Below are positions 32,471 to 42,294 of a stretch of 44,969 bases of DNA, one piece after another (position 1 is the stretch's first letter; each line of letters opens with the position of its first letter). The stretch is from assembly GCA_029974925.1 (NCBI GenBank), contig JARKQH010000177.1, positions 1-44,969 of the forward strand, written 5' to 3'. A program made the translations under genes and the position numbers. The notes below the pieces were generated by a model. It searched no databases. It saw only the letters and a program-made list of their open reading frames with translations, and was not told where the DNA came from. The stretch comes from Verrucomicrobiota bacterium. GTDB lineage: Bacteria > Verrucomicrobiota > Verrucomicrobiia > Limisphaerales > UBA8199.

Positions 32471-35400
32471 TGGGGGTGTCAGGGCTGACCGTTACGCTGA
32501 AGGTGGTGCTGTTCTGCGAGCCGGGGATGTCAAACCAGGCTCCAGAAGCAGCAACGCCGACTGCATTGGATTGCAGGAACCAGCCGAGGTGGGTGGCGGG
32601 CCAGGCGAGGTTCAGCGTGGAGCCACTCAAGCCGATGCTGAGGTTGGTGGGATAGCTCGCCACACCGGGCACCACACTCAGGGTGCCACTTGCCGGGTCG
32701 AAGCTCCAGGCGTATCCACCGCCGGGGGCAGGAGTGATAACCTCGAAGTTGCCCGAGGCGGAGGCGGCACTGAACAACGGGAAGCTGTCACCCAGGGCAA
32801 GAGTGCCGGCCAGGTTGGTGACCACCAGTTTGCCGGCGTAAGAAGCGCTGGCAAGGCCGATGATCTTGTCACACGTGCCGGCGGCCTTGTTGAGCTCGAC
32901 GGAAGTGGTGCTGTCGGCTTGCAGCGTGAGGGTGTTATTGATGGTCAGCGTTCCGATCGAAGCGCCAGGAGCCAGCGTGCCGGCGGGTTCGACCACCACC
33001 GGGCCGGCGATGACGCCACTGCCCGAGAGGGTGCCGCCGGCCACGCGAACCAGGTTGGTGACCTCGGTCAGTTGGCCGTTGACGACCAAGGTGCCGTTGC
33101 TGATCACCGTCGGGCCGCGCAAGGGGCTGATGCCGGAGAGCGTCCAGGAGCCGGCGCCCAGTTTGTGGAGACTCAGCGCCGCCGCCACCGTCTGGGTCAG
33201 GCCCCCCTGGATTTCACCCGTGCCCGCCCCCTTGAGCAGGACGTATTTCGGCCCGCCACCGGCAGTAAAGGCAACGCCCGTGGTCAGAACCAGGTGTCCG
33301 GCAGCCGATTCGAACGCGATGACGTTGCCGCCCGCCGCCAAGGCGATGTCATAAGGCGGACTCAAAACATTGGTGCCGCCGAGGTTGACAAAATGCGCGG
33401 CGCTGTTGGGCGGGGTGGCGTCGGCGGGGAGATAGGCGCGCGGGCCGATGGCAATGGGGTTGGTGAGGACAAGGCCGCCGGTGAGCTCGAGGCGGCTGGT
33501 GTCCTGGTTGCCCTGGCCAACGGTGTTGGTGCCGAGGCCCAAGGCGTCGGGGCGGGTGAATCGGACCGTCGCGCCGCCGCCTACGACCAACCCGCCGCTG
33601 AACGAGTTGCTGGCGGCCAAGGTGTGGGTGCCCGGGCCGCTGAGACGCACGACGCCAATGCCTTCAATCGAGTCGCTGAGGGTGAAGTTGCGCGCGCTGG
33701 CGATGACGAAGGCGCCGTTGTTGGTGATGGTGCCCGTTCCCAGACTGCCGTTGGTGCCCCCATCCCCAATCTGAAGCGTGCCCGCGTTGATGAACGGACC
33801 GGCGGTCCAGGCGTTGTTGGTGCCCAGCAGGATGGTGGTGGCGCTGTTGTCGCTGGAGAGGAAGCCGCTGCCGGAAATGCTGCCTGGAATAATGAGGGTG
33901 CCGGTGCGGTTGATGGACAGTTGGGCATTGTTGGTGATGTTGCCGGTGCCCAAGGCGCCGGTGCCGCCCACGTTGCCCACCTGAAGAATCCCGCCGTTGA
34001 TGGTCGTGCCGCCGGTGTAATCGTTGTCCGCGTCAAGGGTCAGTGTCGAGGGGCCGAGCTTGGTCAGGGACATCGGGCCTGACAGTTTTCCGGGTCCGCT
34101 GATGACGTAATAATTGATGGCGCTGTCCACCACAACTGAACCGGGCATGATCACGCCGCTCAAGGCGATCGGGGCGTAGCCGAGGCCGGTGTCGTCGAAC
34201 CGGACGCGGTCGCCGGTCTGGTAGGCCACCGGGAAGGCCGTGCTGAGGGCGTTGGACCAGTTGGCCGTGGTGTAGTCCCAGTTAAAATCGAAGGTGTTGT
34301 TATTATTCCACACCAGCGAATCCACGACGGTGCGGACGGTGAGCGTGCCGGGGGCGGAGGTGGCGGGGGCGCTGACGAGGTTGGTCACCACCACATCATA
34401 AGGGCCGGCGTCGGCGGCGGTGACCGCGGCGATGAAATAGGAGGCGTTGGTGGCGCCGGGGAGGTTGGTGCCGTAGAGGCGCCATTGGTAGCTCAGGGGC
34501 GGGACCCCGGAGGCTTCGGCGGTAAGCACCACCGGCTGGCCTACGGCGGCCACGGTGTTCGAGGGATTAACTGTGAAGGTAATCAGCGGGCTGGCGAAGA
34601 GCATTTCACCCGCGCCGCGGGCGACCCGGCTGATCCGCACTTCGTCAATGTAGTTGGCCGTCGCGCCCGTGGTGCCGCCAAAGCCTTCGCCGAACGCCGC
34701 GCGGTTCTCGTTGCCAACGGTGGGAACAGCGGTGTTGGCGCCATTCATGTCGGCCGTCAAGGTCTTGGCCGCGACCAGGTTGGCCTGGACCTTGGCCGCA
34801 TCCACGCGGGTCCAGTAGAGCTTGAGATTGTCCGCGGTATTCTCCAAACCGTTGTAGGTCACCGCCACGTGGAACCACGTGTCCGGGGCGTAGGCATTGT
34901 CATCGAAGAGGTTTGCGAGATCAAACTGAAGCAGGCCGCCACTAACCGTAATGGGGTTGAATTCAAGGATGCTGCCGTTCAAACGGAATTGGAAGCAGCG
35001 GCCGCTGGCAGCCGACGCACTGTTTTCGAGGCAAAAAATCTGCTTGTTGCCGCTGCCAGCCAAGGCCGTGATGTCGGCGTAGCTCAGACGGACCAGCGCC
35101 TCGAGGGTAAAGGCGCCGTTGGCGCCCAAAAGGGTGGAAAGGGCCACTTTGTCCGCCGTGGAAAGGTTGTCCGGCTGAATGTTGCCATCGCCGTTGCTGT
35201 CCATCGCGAGCCCGAAGGTCCGGTTGGTGTTGATAAAGGCGGCGGCGGAGCCGAAGCCGGAGTAACTGGCGGCGCCAGTGAGGATTGCGTTGGTCTTCGG
35301 CAAGGGATTGACTTGCGTGGCGCCGTTCACGGCGATCATCGAGGCGCCGCCGGGGACGGCGTTGGCGGCCACGGTGCCCGGCGGATCGTCAAAGTGCCAA

Positions 35401-35546
35401 AGGTGGACGGTGTTGGCGTCGGGGGTGTAAGGGCCGACGATCAAGGCCGGCGCGTTAGCGGCCGCCGCGAGCAGTAAGGCGGCCAGGGCAGCTTGGCGCG
35501 CCAGGCGCCAGGGAGATGAGATTTGGGTCAAGGATGCAGTTGTCAT
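32442..35546 (-). CDS. Large secreted LamG / Ig-like / autotransporter-associated beta-strand repeat protein
   Basis: This 1034-residue protein starts [20 protein letters not shown], then [15 protein letters not shown], a signal peptide. Residues about 40-310 are LamG-like ([12 protein letters not shown] at the start, [13 protein letters not shown] at the end). Residues about 320-400 form an Ig-like domain ([20 protein letters not shown], then W-R-L). Residues about 410-865 contain at least four PATR repeats: [20 protein letters not shown] with [41 protein letters not shown], and [20 protein letters not shown]. The end is NVFYRLRRP, with no autotransporter barrel, so it is a surface or secreted fibre-like protein rather than a classical autotransporter. 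The LamG part is a paralogue of that in the 28483-31554 protein. Upstream in-frame starts to 35666 lack a signal and are rejected. Confidence 0.82.
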   Translation of the reverse strand: MTTASLTQISSPWRLARQAALAALLLAAAANAPALIVGPYTPDANTVHLWHFDDPPGTVAANAVPGGASMIAVNGATQVNPLPKTNAILTGAASYSGFGSAAAFINTNRTFGLAMDSNGDGNIQPDNLSTADKVALSTLLGANGAFTLEALVRLSYADITALAGSGNKQIFCLENSASAASGRCFQFRLNGSILEFNPITVSGGLLQFDLANLFDDNAYAPDTWFHVAVTYNGLENTADNLKLYWTRVDAAKVQANLVAAKTLTADMNGANTAVPTVGNENRAAFGEGFGGTTGATANYIDEVRISRVARGAGEMLFASPLITFTVNPSNTVAAVGQPVVLTAEASGVPPLSYQWRLYGTNLPGATNASYFIAAVTAADAGPYDVVVTNLVSAPATSAPGTLTVRTVVDSLVWNNNNTFDFNWDYTTANWSNALSTAFPVAYQTGDRVRFDDTGLGYAPIALSGVIMPGSVVVDSAINYYVISGPGKLSGPMSLTKLGPSTLTLDADNDYTGGTTINGGILQVGNVGGTGALGTGNITNNAQLSINRTGTLIIPGSISGSGFLSSDNSATTILLGTNNAWTAGPFINAGTLQIGDGGTNGSLGTGTITNNGAFVIASARNFTLSDSIEGIGVVRLSGPGTHTLAASNSFSGGLVVGGGATVRFTRPDALGLGTNTVGQGNQDTSRLELTGGLVLTNPIAIGPRAYLPADATPPNSAAHFVNLGGTNVLSPPYDIALAAGGNVIAFESAAGHLVLTTGVAFTAGGGPKYVLLKGAGTGEIQGGLTQTVAAALSLHKLGAGSWTLSGISPLRGPTVISNGTLVVNGQLTEVTNLVRVAGGTLSGSGVIAGPVVVEPAGTLAPGASIGTLTINNTLTLQADSTTSVELNKAAGTCDKIIGLASASYAGKLVVTNLAGTLALGDSFPLFSAASASGNFEVITPAPGGGYAWSFDPASGTLSVVPGVASYPTNLSIGLSGSTLNLAWPATHLGWFLQSNAVGVAASGAWFDIPGSQNSTTFSVTVSPDTPNVFYRLRRP

Positions 35547-36051
35547 GGGTTTGTTGGGGTTGAGTGTTCGAGCGTCATGAATTTCAACTCGTGTCCTGCA
35601 GTTTGCAAAACTGAATTTAATGCTACTGCGCGGCATCGTCCACTGCTTAATTGAGGAATGAGGCAATCAACGGCGGACCCTCTGTGGCTGAAAGCAAAAC
35701 AGGGGGCAACGGCCGCGGCGCGGCAAGGGATGGGACGGCGTTCGCGGGTGGGTGGGCGGATGCGGCCGAGTCGTGGATTGCGGAGGAATGCCAGTCAACT
35801 TCGGCTCATCTCACGAACGCAGAATGAGGGGGGGAACAATGCGAGAGGGGAAACGGCGGGGAGGAAACTCAGGGCGGGAAGGAAGGTGGGAAGATGCGAA
35901 GAGCAGCGGCAGGGGACGGAGGACGGATTGATGGCAGGAAGGAGGGGCGAGAGGGCGAAGGCAGGGTGAGGGACGGGAGGATTAGACCGTGGAAGGCGGG
36001 GAGGGGGAAAGACGAAGAGGGGGAGGGACGGAGGGTTGAGGCTGGAAGGCG
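35547..36051. other. Intergenic region with a long purine-rich (G-rich) plus strand
   Basis: There is no supported gene in 505 bases. From about 35820 to 36040 the plus strand is almost entirely purine, with many GGGG/GGAGG runs. The local mirror and tandem character (for example GGGGAGGGGGAAAGACGAAG, then AGGGGGAGGGACGGAGGG) suggests slipped, triplex or G-quadruplex structure. Confidence 0.6.
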
Positions 36052-37737
36052 TCAGACGCCGGCCCGGGCTTGCTCGAAGAGTTTGCGTTCTTCGGGAAGC
36101 ATGGGGCCCTTGAAAGCCCAGTCGAGGTAGGACTTGGCTTTGTTTTTGTCGCCGGCGGCTTTGAGCATGAGGCCGTAGTAGCCGGCGACGGAGGGATTCT
36201 CGAGGTCGCGAGGGGAAAGCGTTTGCATGATTTTGAGGGCCTCGTCGTTCTTGTCCTGCAGGAAGAGCGAGAAGGCATAGGTTGAGGCGAAGGCGGCGTT
36301 GGTGGGGGACTTGGTGAAGACTTCGCGGGCCAGTTCGTGCGGTTTGAGCTCCCGGGCCTCGAGCAGCAGGGCGGTGAGGGCGAGATTGTTCTTGAGGGAG
36401 AGGTTGTCGGGGGACCGTTTGAGTTCCTGGTTGAAGAGCATCATGAGGGGGCGGGTGCGGCCGCCGGCATAGAGCGCCTGGGTGAGGACCTGGACGGCCC
36501 ATTTCTCGCCGGGATAGCGGTTGACGATGTTCCACAGGACTTCCTCGGCTTCGCTGAGCCATTTCCACTGGGCACAAAGGCCGAGCAATTGGCGCAAGGC
36601 GCCGAGCTGGTTGTTCGAGTTCTTGAGGGCGAGCTCCCACTCGGCTTTGGAGGCGGCGGCGAGGTCCTGCCCGCGCTGGGCACGGGCGATGTAGGCGTGG
36701 CGGAGGAATTCCAGATCGCCCCAAGTTTGATCCCGGATGAGGTTCTCAAGCCCTTTCCAGTCTTTGAGGACGTCCTGACATTGGACCGTGGCGAGGATGA
36801 CGGACGCGTTGGTGCGGGTGGCTTCGGGCAGGCGGAGGAGCCAGCCGAGGGAATCGGCGGGGGAGAGGTTGGCCATCTGCCACATCGCCAGGTCATAGGC
36901 TTTGGCCGGGTCGGCGGCCGCTTCGTTTTGGAAAGCGGTCAAGGTGGGTCGGAAATCGGGGCTCTTGCTTTCCTGGAGCACTTCGAGGCGGAGCAATTTG
37001 TCGCGGAAGACCGTGTTGGTTTCTTGCAGGAGTTTTTGGGTTACCTCGAGGGCGGTCTTGGGGTCTTTGTGACGGAGGGCGTCGCCGGCCAGTTCGCGGA
37101 GGGCCTGGGAACGGAGGGAGGCGTTGGTGGAAGTGGAGGAAATCTCGCGCAGGGAGGCGCGGGCGGCGGTTTGGACCTGGGCATTGGTGTTTTGGAGGTG
37201 GATGACGGCCAGGTTAAGGCGCGGGGCGGCATTGGCGGGTTCGAGCCGGGCGGCTTCGGCAAAGTGTTGTTCGGCGAGGGCAACCTGATTGGCGGCGGCG
37301 AACGCCATGCCGGCCAGGTTGTGATAGGCGGCGGTTTTCCGCCCCTCTTCGTCCATGCCCTCGAGCGCGTTGGTGGCGGAGGAGTAATCGCGGAACAGGA
37401 GGGCGGTCTGCACCAGCGCCATGCGGTCGTCACGGGTGTCAGGGCTGAGCTCGACGACCCGGCTGCGCCAGACCAAGGCGGCGGGGGAGCGGCCGGCCTC
37501 GAGCAGTTGCGCCATGAGGCGCGCGGCTTCCACGTCGCGGTTGTTGTAGCGGAGCGCGCGTTGCAGGCAGAGGAGGGCTTTGCGGTCCTCGGATTTTTCG
37601 AGGTGAGCCTTGGCTTGCTTGACGAGCCGGACCTGGCGGACGTATTTGTAGCCCTTGTAGGCGGCGTAGGCGCCCCCGAGACCGAGGAGGCCAAGCACGA
37701 GAACGAGGATCAGGACGGTTCGCAGCTTGGTTTTCAT
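36052..37737 (-). CDS. Membrane-anchored TPR-repeat protein of the polysaccharide cluster
   Basis: This 561-residue protein has one N-terminal membrane helix (about residues 7-27, TVLILVLVLGLLGLGGAYAA) with a Lys/Arg start, followed by helical repeats. TPR-like units are visible (ALLCLQRALRYNNRDVEAAR, ALAEQHFAEAARLEPANAAP, EALKIMQTLSPRDLENPSVA). Such proteins act as scaffolds in polysaccharide or pilus assembly, and this one lies at the 3' end of a sugar-nucleotide/glycosyl-transfer cluster. Its ATG is 152 bases after the epimerase gene. The partner is unknown. The purine-rich block lies just downstream of its stop. Confidence 0.8.
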   Translation of the reverse strand: MKTKLRTVLILVLVLGLLGLGGAYAAYKGYKYVRQVRLVKQAKAHLEKSEDRKALLCLQRALRYNNRDVEAARLMAQLLEAGRSPAALVWRSRVVELSPDTRDDRMALVQTALLFRDYSSATNALEGMDEEGRKTAAYHNLAGMAFAAANQVALAEQHFAEAARLEPANAAPRLNLAVIHLQNTNAQVQTAARASLREISSTSTNASLRSQALRELAGDALRHKDPKTALEVTQKLLQETNTVFRDKLLRLEVLQESKSPDFRPTLTAFQNEAAADPAKAYDLAMWQMANLSPADSLGWLLRLPEATRTNASVILATVQCQDVLKDWKGLENLIRDQTWGDLEFLRHAYIARAQRGQDLAAASKAEWELALKNSNNQLGALRQLLGLCAQWKWLSEAEEVLWNIVNRYPGEKWAVQVLTQALYAGGRTRPLMMLFNQELKRSPDNLSLKNNLALTALLLEARELKPHELAREVFTKSPTNAAFASTYAFSLFLQDKNDEALKIMQTLSPRDLENPSVAGYYGLMLKAAGDKNKAKSYLDWAFKGPMLPEERKLFEQARAGV

Positions 37738-37889
37738 ATCGGATGTGTATCAGAACGTTGCGGAATTTGGGAGATTAAAGTCGCAGCCAGGGAGTGGCGC
37801 GGCCGCGCTTCGTTTTCGTCGGGAACGCGGCCCTTCCATCCCGGCCGGCGCGGGCGCTGCTTCAAAAGTGTCCCGCGGTGGCGCGCTTG

Positions 37890-38915
37890 CTAAAGGTTTT
37901 GGCGGTACCAGTCGAGGGACTCGGCGAGGCCCTGTTCGATGGTGTGGGTGGGGACGTAGCCCAAAAGGCGCCCGGCTTTGGCGATGTCGGCCTCGGAATG
38001 GCGGACGTCACCGGGGCGGAAATCGCGATGGACGGGCTGGCAGTGTTCCAGCCAGGGGCAATGCGGGAGCAGTTGGGTTTTGAGCAGGGCAAAGAGCTGG
38101 TTGAGGGAGGTGCGGGTGTGCAGGGCGACGTTGTAGGCCTGGTTGAGCGCCTCGGGGGCGCGCACGGTGGCGGCCAGCAGGTTGGCCTGGACCACGTTGG
38201 CGACGTAGCAGAAGTCGCGGCTGGTTTCCCCGTCGCCGTTGATATAAATGGGTTCGCGGGCGAGCATGGCGGCGATCCATTTGGGGATGACGGCGGCGTA
38301 GGGGCCGTTGGGGTCCTGGCGGGGGCCGAAGACATTGAAATAGCGGAGGCCGACGGGTTCAAGGCCATAGCAGCGGGCGCAGACATCGGCATAGATTTCG
38401 TTGATGAGTTTGGTGGCCGCGTAGGGGGAGAGACAATGGCCGATGTTGTCTTCGCGTTTGGGGAGGTCGGGGTGGTCGCCGTACACGGCGCTGCTGGAGG
38501 CATAGACGACCCGCTTGACGCCCCGGTCACGCGCGGCCAGAAACACGTTGAGACAGCCGTTGACGTTGCTCGCGTGTGAGTCGGCGGGATGTTCGAGCGA
38601 GCGCGGAACCGAGCCCAGGGCGGCCTGGTGCAGGACAAAGTCCACGCCTTGGGTAGCCCGCAGGCAGGTGTCAAAATCGCAAATGTCGCCTTCAATCAGG
38701 GTGAAGTTTTGCCAGCATTCCGGGCCAACCAGACCCCGCACCTGCTCGAGGTTGTGGCGGCTGCCGGTGGCGAAGTTGTCCAGGCCCACCACGCGCTGCT
38801 TCAGGTGGAGCAGGGTTTCCAGCAAGTGGGAGCCGATGAAACCGGCGGCGCCGGTGACCAGCCAGGTGCGGGGCTGGTGGGGCAGGCTTTGCTGCAGGGT
38901 TTGCCAGGGGGTCAT
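37890..38915 (-). CDS. WbpP/TviC-type UDP-sugar 4-epimerase
   Basis: This 341-residue extended SDR has [14 protein letters not shown] (NAD loop at residues 21-28). It has ASSSAVYG with the catalytic Ser and SPYAATK (about 163-167) with the Tyr-x-x-x-Lys pair. It also has [21 protein letters not shown] and [14 protein letters not shown], which are typical of the WbpP/TviC/VipB group that interconverts UDP-GlcNAc and UDP-GalNAc or their uronic acids. The length is normal for the group. Its ATG overlaps the stop of the upstream dehydratase gene (ATGA), so the two are translationally coupled. It probably supplies an acetamido sugar for the polysaccharide made by this cluster. Confidence 0.9.
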   Translation of the reverse strand: MTPWQTLQQSLPHQPRTWLVTGAAGFIGSHLLETLLHLKQRVVGLDNFATGSRHNLEQVRGLVGPECWQNFTLIEGDICDFDTCLRATQGVDFVLHQAALGSVPRSLEHPADSHASNVNGCLNVFLAARDRGVKRVVYASSSAVYGDHPDLPKREDNIGHCLSPYAATKLINEIYADVCARCYGLEPVGLRYFNVFGPRQDPNGPYAAVIPKWIAAMLAREPIYINGDGETSRDFCYVANVVQANLLAATVRAPEALNQAYNVALHTRTSLNQLFALLKTQLLPHCPWLEHCQPVHRDFRPGDVRHSEADIAKAGRLLGYVPTHTIEQGLAESLDWYRQNL

Positions 38916-40882
38916 TCGGGCCTCGCAGGTTGGGCGGCGGGGGCGCGGGTGTCGGCGGCCGCGGCGGGGCGGAAATCGTCGAGGCGCGTGATTCGGCCGG
39001 GGGCCGGCTCGGCGGATTCGGTGAAAGGAGTGTAGTCGGGGATGGCTTGCTGGAGGAGTCTTTTCACTTCAAGGGAGTCCATTTCATGGACGTGTTTGCG
39101 GAGGGTCTGGAGCGTTTTGCGGAATTCGGGCAGGTCCACAGGCTGGGCGATGAAGCGGAAGATTTTGGCATGGGCAGTGGGGACGAAGTTTTCACCTTTG
39201 TGGGTGATTTCTTCGAAGAGTTTTTCGCCGGGGCGCGCGCCGACAAACTCAATTCTGATGTCTTCATCCGGTTTAAGGCCGCTAAGCTCAATCATCTGGC
39301 GGGCCAAGTCAAGAATGCGGACAGGCTGACCCAAATCGAGGACGAAAATTTCGCCGCCGGCGCCCTGCATGGCACTCTGGAGCACCAGCATCGAGGCTTC
39401 GGGAATGGTCATGAAATAACGGGTCATCTCGGGGTGGGTGACTTTGACCGGGCCGCCCTCGGCGATTTGCTTTTGGAAGACGGGAATGACGCTGCCGGAG
39501 GAGCCGAGGACGTTGCCGAAGCGCACGGCAATGAACTTGGTGCGGTTGGGGTGCAGGGCCGACAGGCCCTGGATATACATCTCGGCGAGGCGCTTGGTGG
39601 CGCCCATGACGCTGGTGGGATTGATGGCCTTGTCCGTCGAGATGAGAACGAAGCGGTCCACGGCAAACTCGAGGGCGAGGTCGGCCAGTTCGGCGGTGCC
39701 CAGGCTGTTGTTGACCACCGCCTCGCCGGGCTGGGACTCCATCATCGGCACATGCTTGTGGGCGGCGGCGTGGAACAGGACGGCGGGGCGGAAGCGGGCG
39801 AAGATGCTGCGCATGCGGTCGTGGTCGTGGATGTCGGCGACCAGGGGAACGATGCGGGAGGCATAGCCGAGGTTGATGAGTTCCTGTTCGATTTGGAACA
39901 AAGCAGGCTCGGAGCGTTCGACCAGCAGGAGTTGTCTGGGCAGATAGGTGGCAATCTGACGGCAGAGCTCGCTGCCGATGCTGCCGCCGGCGCCCGTGAC
40001 GAGGACGACCTGGTTTTCCAGGATTTGGCGGATGCTCTCGGTCTCGAGCTCAACTTTTTCGCGCCCGAGGAGGTCGGCGATTTCAATGTTGCGAAGCTGG
40101 CTGACTTTCACCTGGCCCAACGCCAGTTGGTCCATGGAGGGAACCGTCCGGCCCGGGAGCCGGATTTCGCGCAGGATGCGGACGATTTCCCCAACGCGAC
40201 GCGCAGGCGCCGAAGGCATGGCGATGATGGCTTCGTGAAAATCCGCTCTCATCTCGGGCTCGAGCAGCCGCTCGGGCGCGCCCAGAACGGGGATATCGTG
40301 GACGCGGGAGTTCCATTTGCGGCGGTCGTCGTCGAAGAAGGCGACCGGGATCAGGCCGTAGCCGGGCTTGAGCGCCAGCTCGTGGGCCAGCACCGCGCCG
40401 CAGTCGCCGGCGCCGATGATGGCAACGCGGCGGTGCCGGCGGGAGTCGCCCTTTTTGGAGGTGGTCAAGGACTCGCGCAGCGTGCGCATGGCCAGCCGCA
40501 CGCCGGTCAGGCCGACCAGCGCGAAGACGAAGTTGACCACAATGACGCCGCGCGGCGGCGCAAACCCCGCGCCCCAGACGAACCACGCGGCGAAGGCAAT
40601 CAGAGTGCTCAGCGTGAGCGCGTGGAACATGCGGGCCAGGTCTGGCGTGCTGAAATAGCCCAGCAGCGAGCGGAGCTGATGGAACAGGCCGAGCAGGAGG
40701 AGCTCGAGGGGCACCAGCCAGCTCAGGACAAAGAGCCGCTCCTGTTGGTGGCGGGGCTCGACCATGAAGTCGAAACGCAGCTCGTAGGCGAACCAGAGGC
40801 TGGCGGCGAGTTCGACCGTGTAGATGATGAGCAGGAACCAGACCCGGACGGCCGGGGAATAGTCAAATAAACGGAACGGCAT
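38912..40882 (-). CDS. CapD/WbpM-type UDP-sugar 4,6-dehydratase, membrane-bound
   Basis: This 656-residue protein has four N-terminal membrane helices (about residues 12-135) and a Rossmann-like CoA-binding-type domain (about 150-250, [18 protein letters not shown]). It then has the catalytic SDR domain, with [15 protein letters not shown] (TGAGGSIG at 296-303), [17 protein letters not shown] (about 425-430) and [15 protein letters not shown]. The Met-x-x-x-Lys (MGATK) in place of Tyr-x-x-x-Lys is the normal feature of the large WbpM/PglF group. The reaction is conversion of UDP-GlcNAc to a 4-keto-6-deoxy sugar at the inner membrane, the first step to bacillosamine, fucosamine or similar sugars. 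The N-terminal half has a clear paralogue in the C-terminal half of the next gene upstream. Confidence 0.92.
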   Translation of the reverse strand: MPFRLFDYSPAVRVWFLLIIYTVELAASLWFAYELRFDFMVEPRHQQERLFVLSWLVPLELLLLGLFHQLRSLLGYFSTPDLARMFHALTLSTLIAFAAWFVWGAGFAPPRGVIVVNFVFALVGLTGVRLAMRTLRESLTTSKKGDSRRHRRVAIIGAGDCGAVLAHELALKPGYGLIPVAFFDDDRRKWNSRVHDIPVLGAPERLLEPEMRADFHEAIIAMPSAPARRVGEIVRILREIRLPGRTVPSMDQLALGQVKVSQLRNIEIADLLGREKVELETESIRQILENQVVLVTGAGGSIGSELCRQIATYLPRQLLLVERSEPALFQIEQELINLGYASRIVPLVADIHDHDRMRSIFARFRPAVLFHAAAHKHVPMMESQPGEAVVNNSLGTAELADLALEFAVDRFVLISTDKAINPTSVMGATKRLAEMYIQGLSALHPNRTKFIAVRFGNVLGSSGSVIPVFQKQIAEGGPVKVTHPEMTRYFMTIPEASMLVLQSAMQGAGGEIFVLDLGQPVRILDLARQMIELSGLKPDEDIRIEFVGARPGEKLFEEITHKGENFVPTAHAKIFRFIAQPVDLPEFRKTLQTLRKHVHEMDSLEVKRLLQQAIPDYTPFTESAEPAPGRITRLDDFRPAAAADTRAPAAQPARPE

Positions 40883-40906
40883 AAAGTTGGGAACGAGGGT
40901 TGGGCG

Positions 40907-42238
40907 TCAGACCGGCAGCGGCTTGAGCACCGAGCCGGTGGACGCCAGAGTGGTTCTGAACGGCAAACCGTGGAGCATTTGGCGGACTTCCTGAAGGCGC
41001 TGCGGATTGTCGGCGGGCAGGGCGATGATGATCTCGTCGAGGCGGCCGATCCATTCCCCATTGAGGAGGCATTCGGGCATGCCAACGACCGGGATGTCGT
41101 GCGGGCGTTTGTGCCACGTGCGCGGGTTGTCGTCGAAGAGGGCCACCACGCTGCGGGGGGTCCGGGAGTCCTGATTCAACTCGAGGGCAAGGCGCGTGGA
41201 GATTTCCGCGGGGCCGATGATGCCGACGCGCCAGGGGCGAGCGGGGGTGGCCGGCTTGGTGCGGGCGTACTGCTCGCGCAGAAGGCGGAGATACAGGCGC
41301 GCGCCGCAGAGCAAGGTCAGGGAGAGGAGGAAATGAATGAGGATGATGCTGCGGCCGGGCAGCCACCTGCCGCCCAAGAGGTGCCAAAGGCCGATTTGGA
41401 GAAGGCAGGCCAGGCCCAGGGCGGTGACGGTCTGGCGGAGTTCGACCAGGCTGAAGTAGCTGAGCAATCCGCGAAACTGGCCGCGCCAGAAAAGGAGGAC
41501 CATCTGGGGCAGGACCATCCACGGCAAAGCATGGAGGAATTCTCCGTGCTCGCGGGGAGTGGTTTGGAAGTCGAACCGCAGGAGGTAGGCCAGGGCGAGA
41601 CTGGTGACCAGGACCGCGCCGTAGAGAACAAACAAGCCGAGCCAATAAGGACACAAGGTCTGCAGGATGATCCAAATGTCCTGCAGCAGGCTGGCGCGCC
41701 GGGCATATTCGCGGTTAAGCTCGATTTTTCTCGGCACGCAGTAGCGGAGGTAGAACTCCTCGACGTCGGCGGCGCCGCGAAGCAGGGTCTCTTCGTTGCG
41801 GAAGAGCAGGGTCGCCATGTCGGTGATGCCCGGTTTGAGCTGGAGGATTTGGCGCTGTTCAGGAGTGTATTGTTCCACATAGCGCGGCACCTCGGGGCGA
41901 GGACCCACGAAGCTCATTTCGCCGATGAGGACGTTCCAGAGCTGGGGGAGTTCGTCCAGCTTGGTTTTGCGCAGGAACCTGCCAACCCGAGTGATCCGCC
42001 GGTCTTCGCCCTGGGTGATGGACACGCCCGATTTGTCCGCCTCGGGGACCATGGTGCGGAATTTGCGAATGCGGAAGGGCCGGCCGGAACGGCCAACGCG
42101 GGTCTGGCTGTAAAGGACCGGTCCGCCGTCATCCAGCTTGATGGCCAGGGCGACCACCACCGCCAGCGGGAGAAAAACGAGCAATCCCAGCAGGGCGAAG
42201 GTAAGGTCGAAGGCGCGTTTGGCAAGGGGGTAAAACAC
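40907..42238 (-). CDS. Phosphoglycosyl transferase fused to a CapD-type membrane/Rossmann module
   Basis: This is a 443-residue protein. Residues 1-192 are a bacterial sugar transferase of the PglC/WbaP small-PGT type: [20 protein letters not shown] (re-entrant helix), [20 protein letters not shown], then F-R-T-M, the catalytic D95-E96 in [12 protein letters not shown], and [12 protein letters not shown]. It moves a phospho-sugar from a UDP-sugar to undecaprenyl phosphate, the first committed step of polymer assembly. Residues about 196-443 are four membrane helices and a Rossmann-like domain ([20 protein letters not shown]). These are homologous to the first 250 residues of the neighbouring dehydratase (shared [24 protein letters not shown] regions). 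The dehydratase domain itself is absent. The start is GTG 42236-42238 with no ribosome site. Confidence 0.85.
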   Translation of the reverse strand: MFYPLAKRAFDLTFALLGLLVFLPLAVVVALAIKLDDGGPVLYSQTRVGRSGRPFRIRKFRTMVPEADKSGVSITQGEDRRITRVGRFLRKTKLDELPQLWNVLIGEMSFVGPRPEVPRYVEQYTPEQRQILQLKPGITDMATLLFRNEETLLRGAADVEEFYLRYCVPRKIELNREYARRASLLQDIWIILQTLCPYWLGLFVLYGAVLVTSLALAYLLRFDFQTTPREHGEFLHALPWMVLPQMVLLFWRGQFRGLLSYFSLVELRQTVTALGLACLLQIGLWHLLGGRWLPGRSIILIHFLLSLTLLCGARLYLRLLREQYARTKPATPARPWRVGIIGPAEISTRLALELNQDSRTPRSVVALFDDNPRTWHKRPHDIPVVGMPECLLNGEWIGRLDEIIIALPADNPQRLQEVRQMLHGLPFRTTLASTGSVLKPLPV

Positions 42239-42294
42239 GTGGAGGCGGATGGCGTCTGAGAGAGGAGACCGGAACGGGCGCGGCGGGAGGGCTG

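Noticed and set aside
32571-34082. 503-codon plus-strand open frame
   Set aside because: Antisense of the PATR protein; its repetitive Gly/Ala/Val pattern mirrors the repeats on the other strand.
35658-35969. 103-codon plus-strand open frame in the purine-rich gap
   Set aside because: Arg/Gly-rich product of a G-rich tract, no homology and no start signals.
38930-40870. 646-codon plus-strand open frame
   Set aside because: Antisense of the CapD/WbpM-type gene; Gly/Ala/Glu-rich shadow without motifs.
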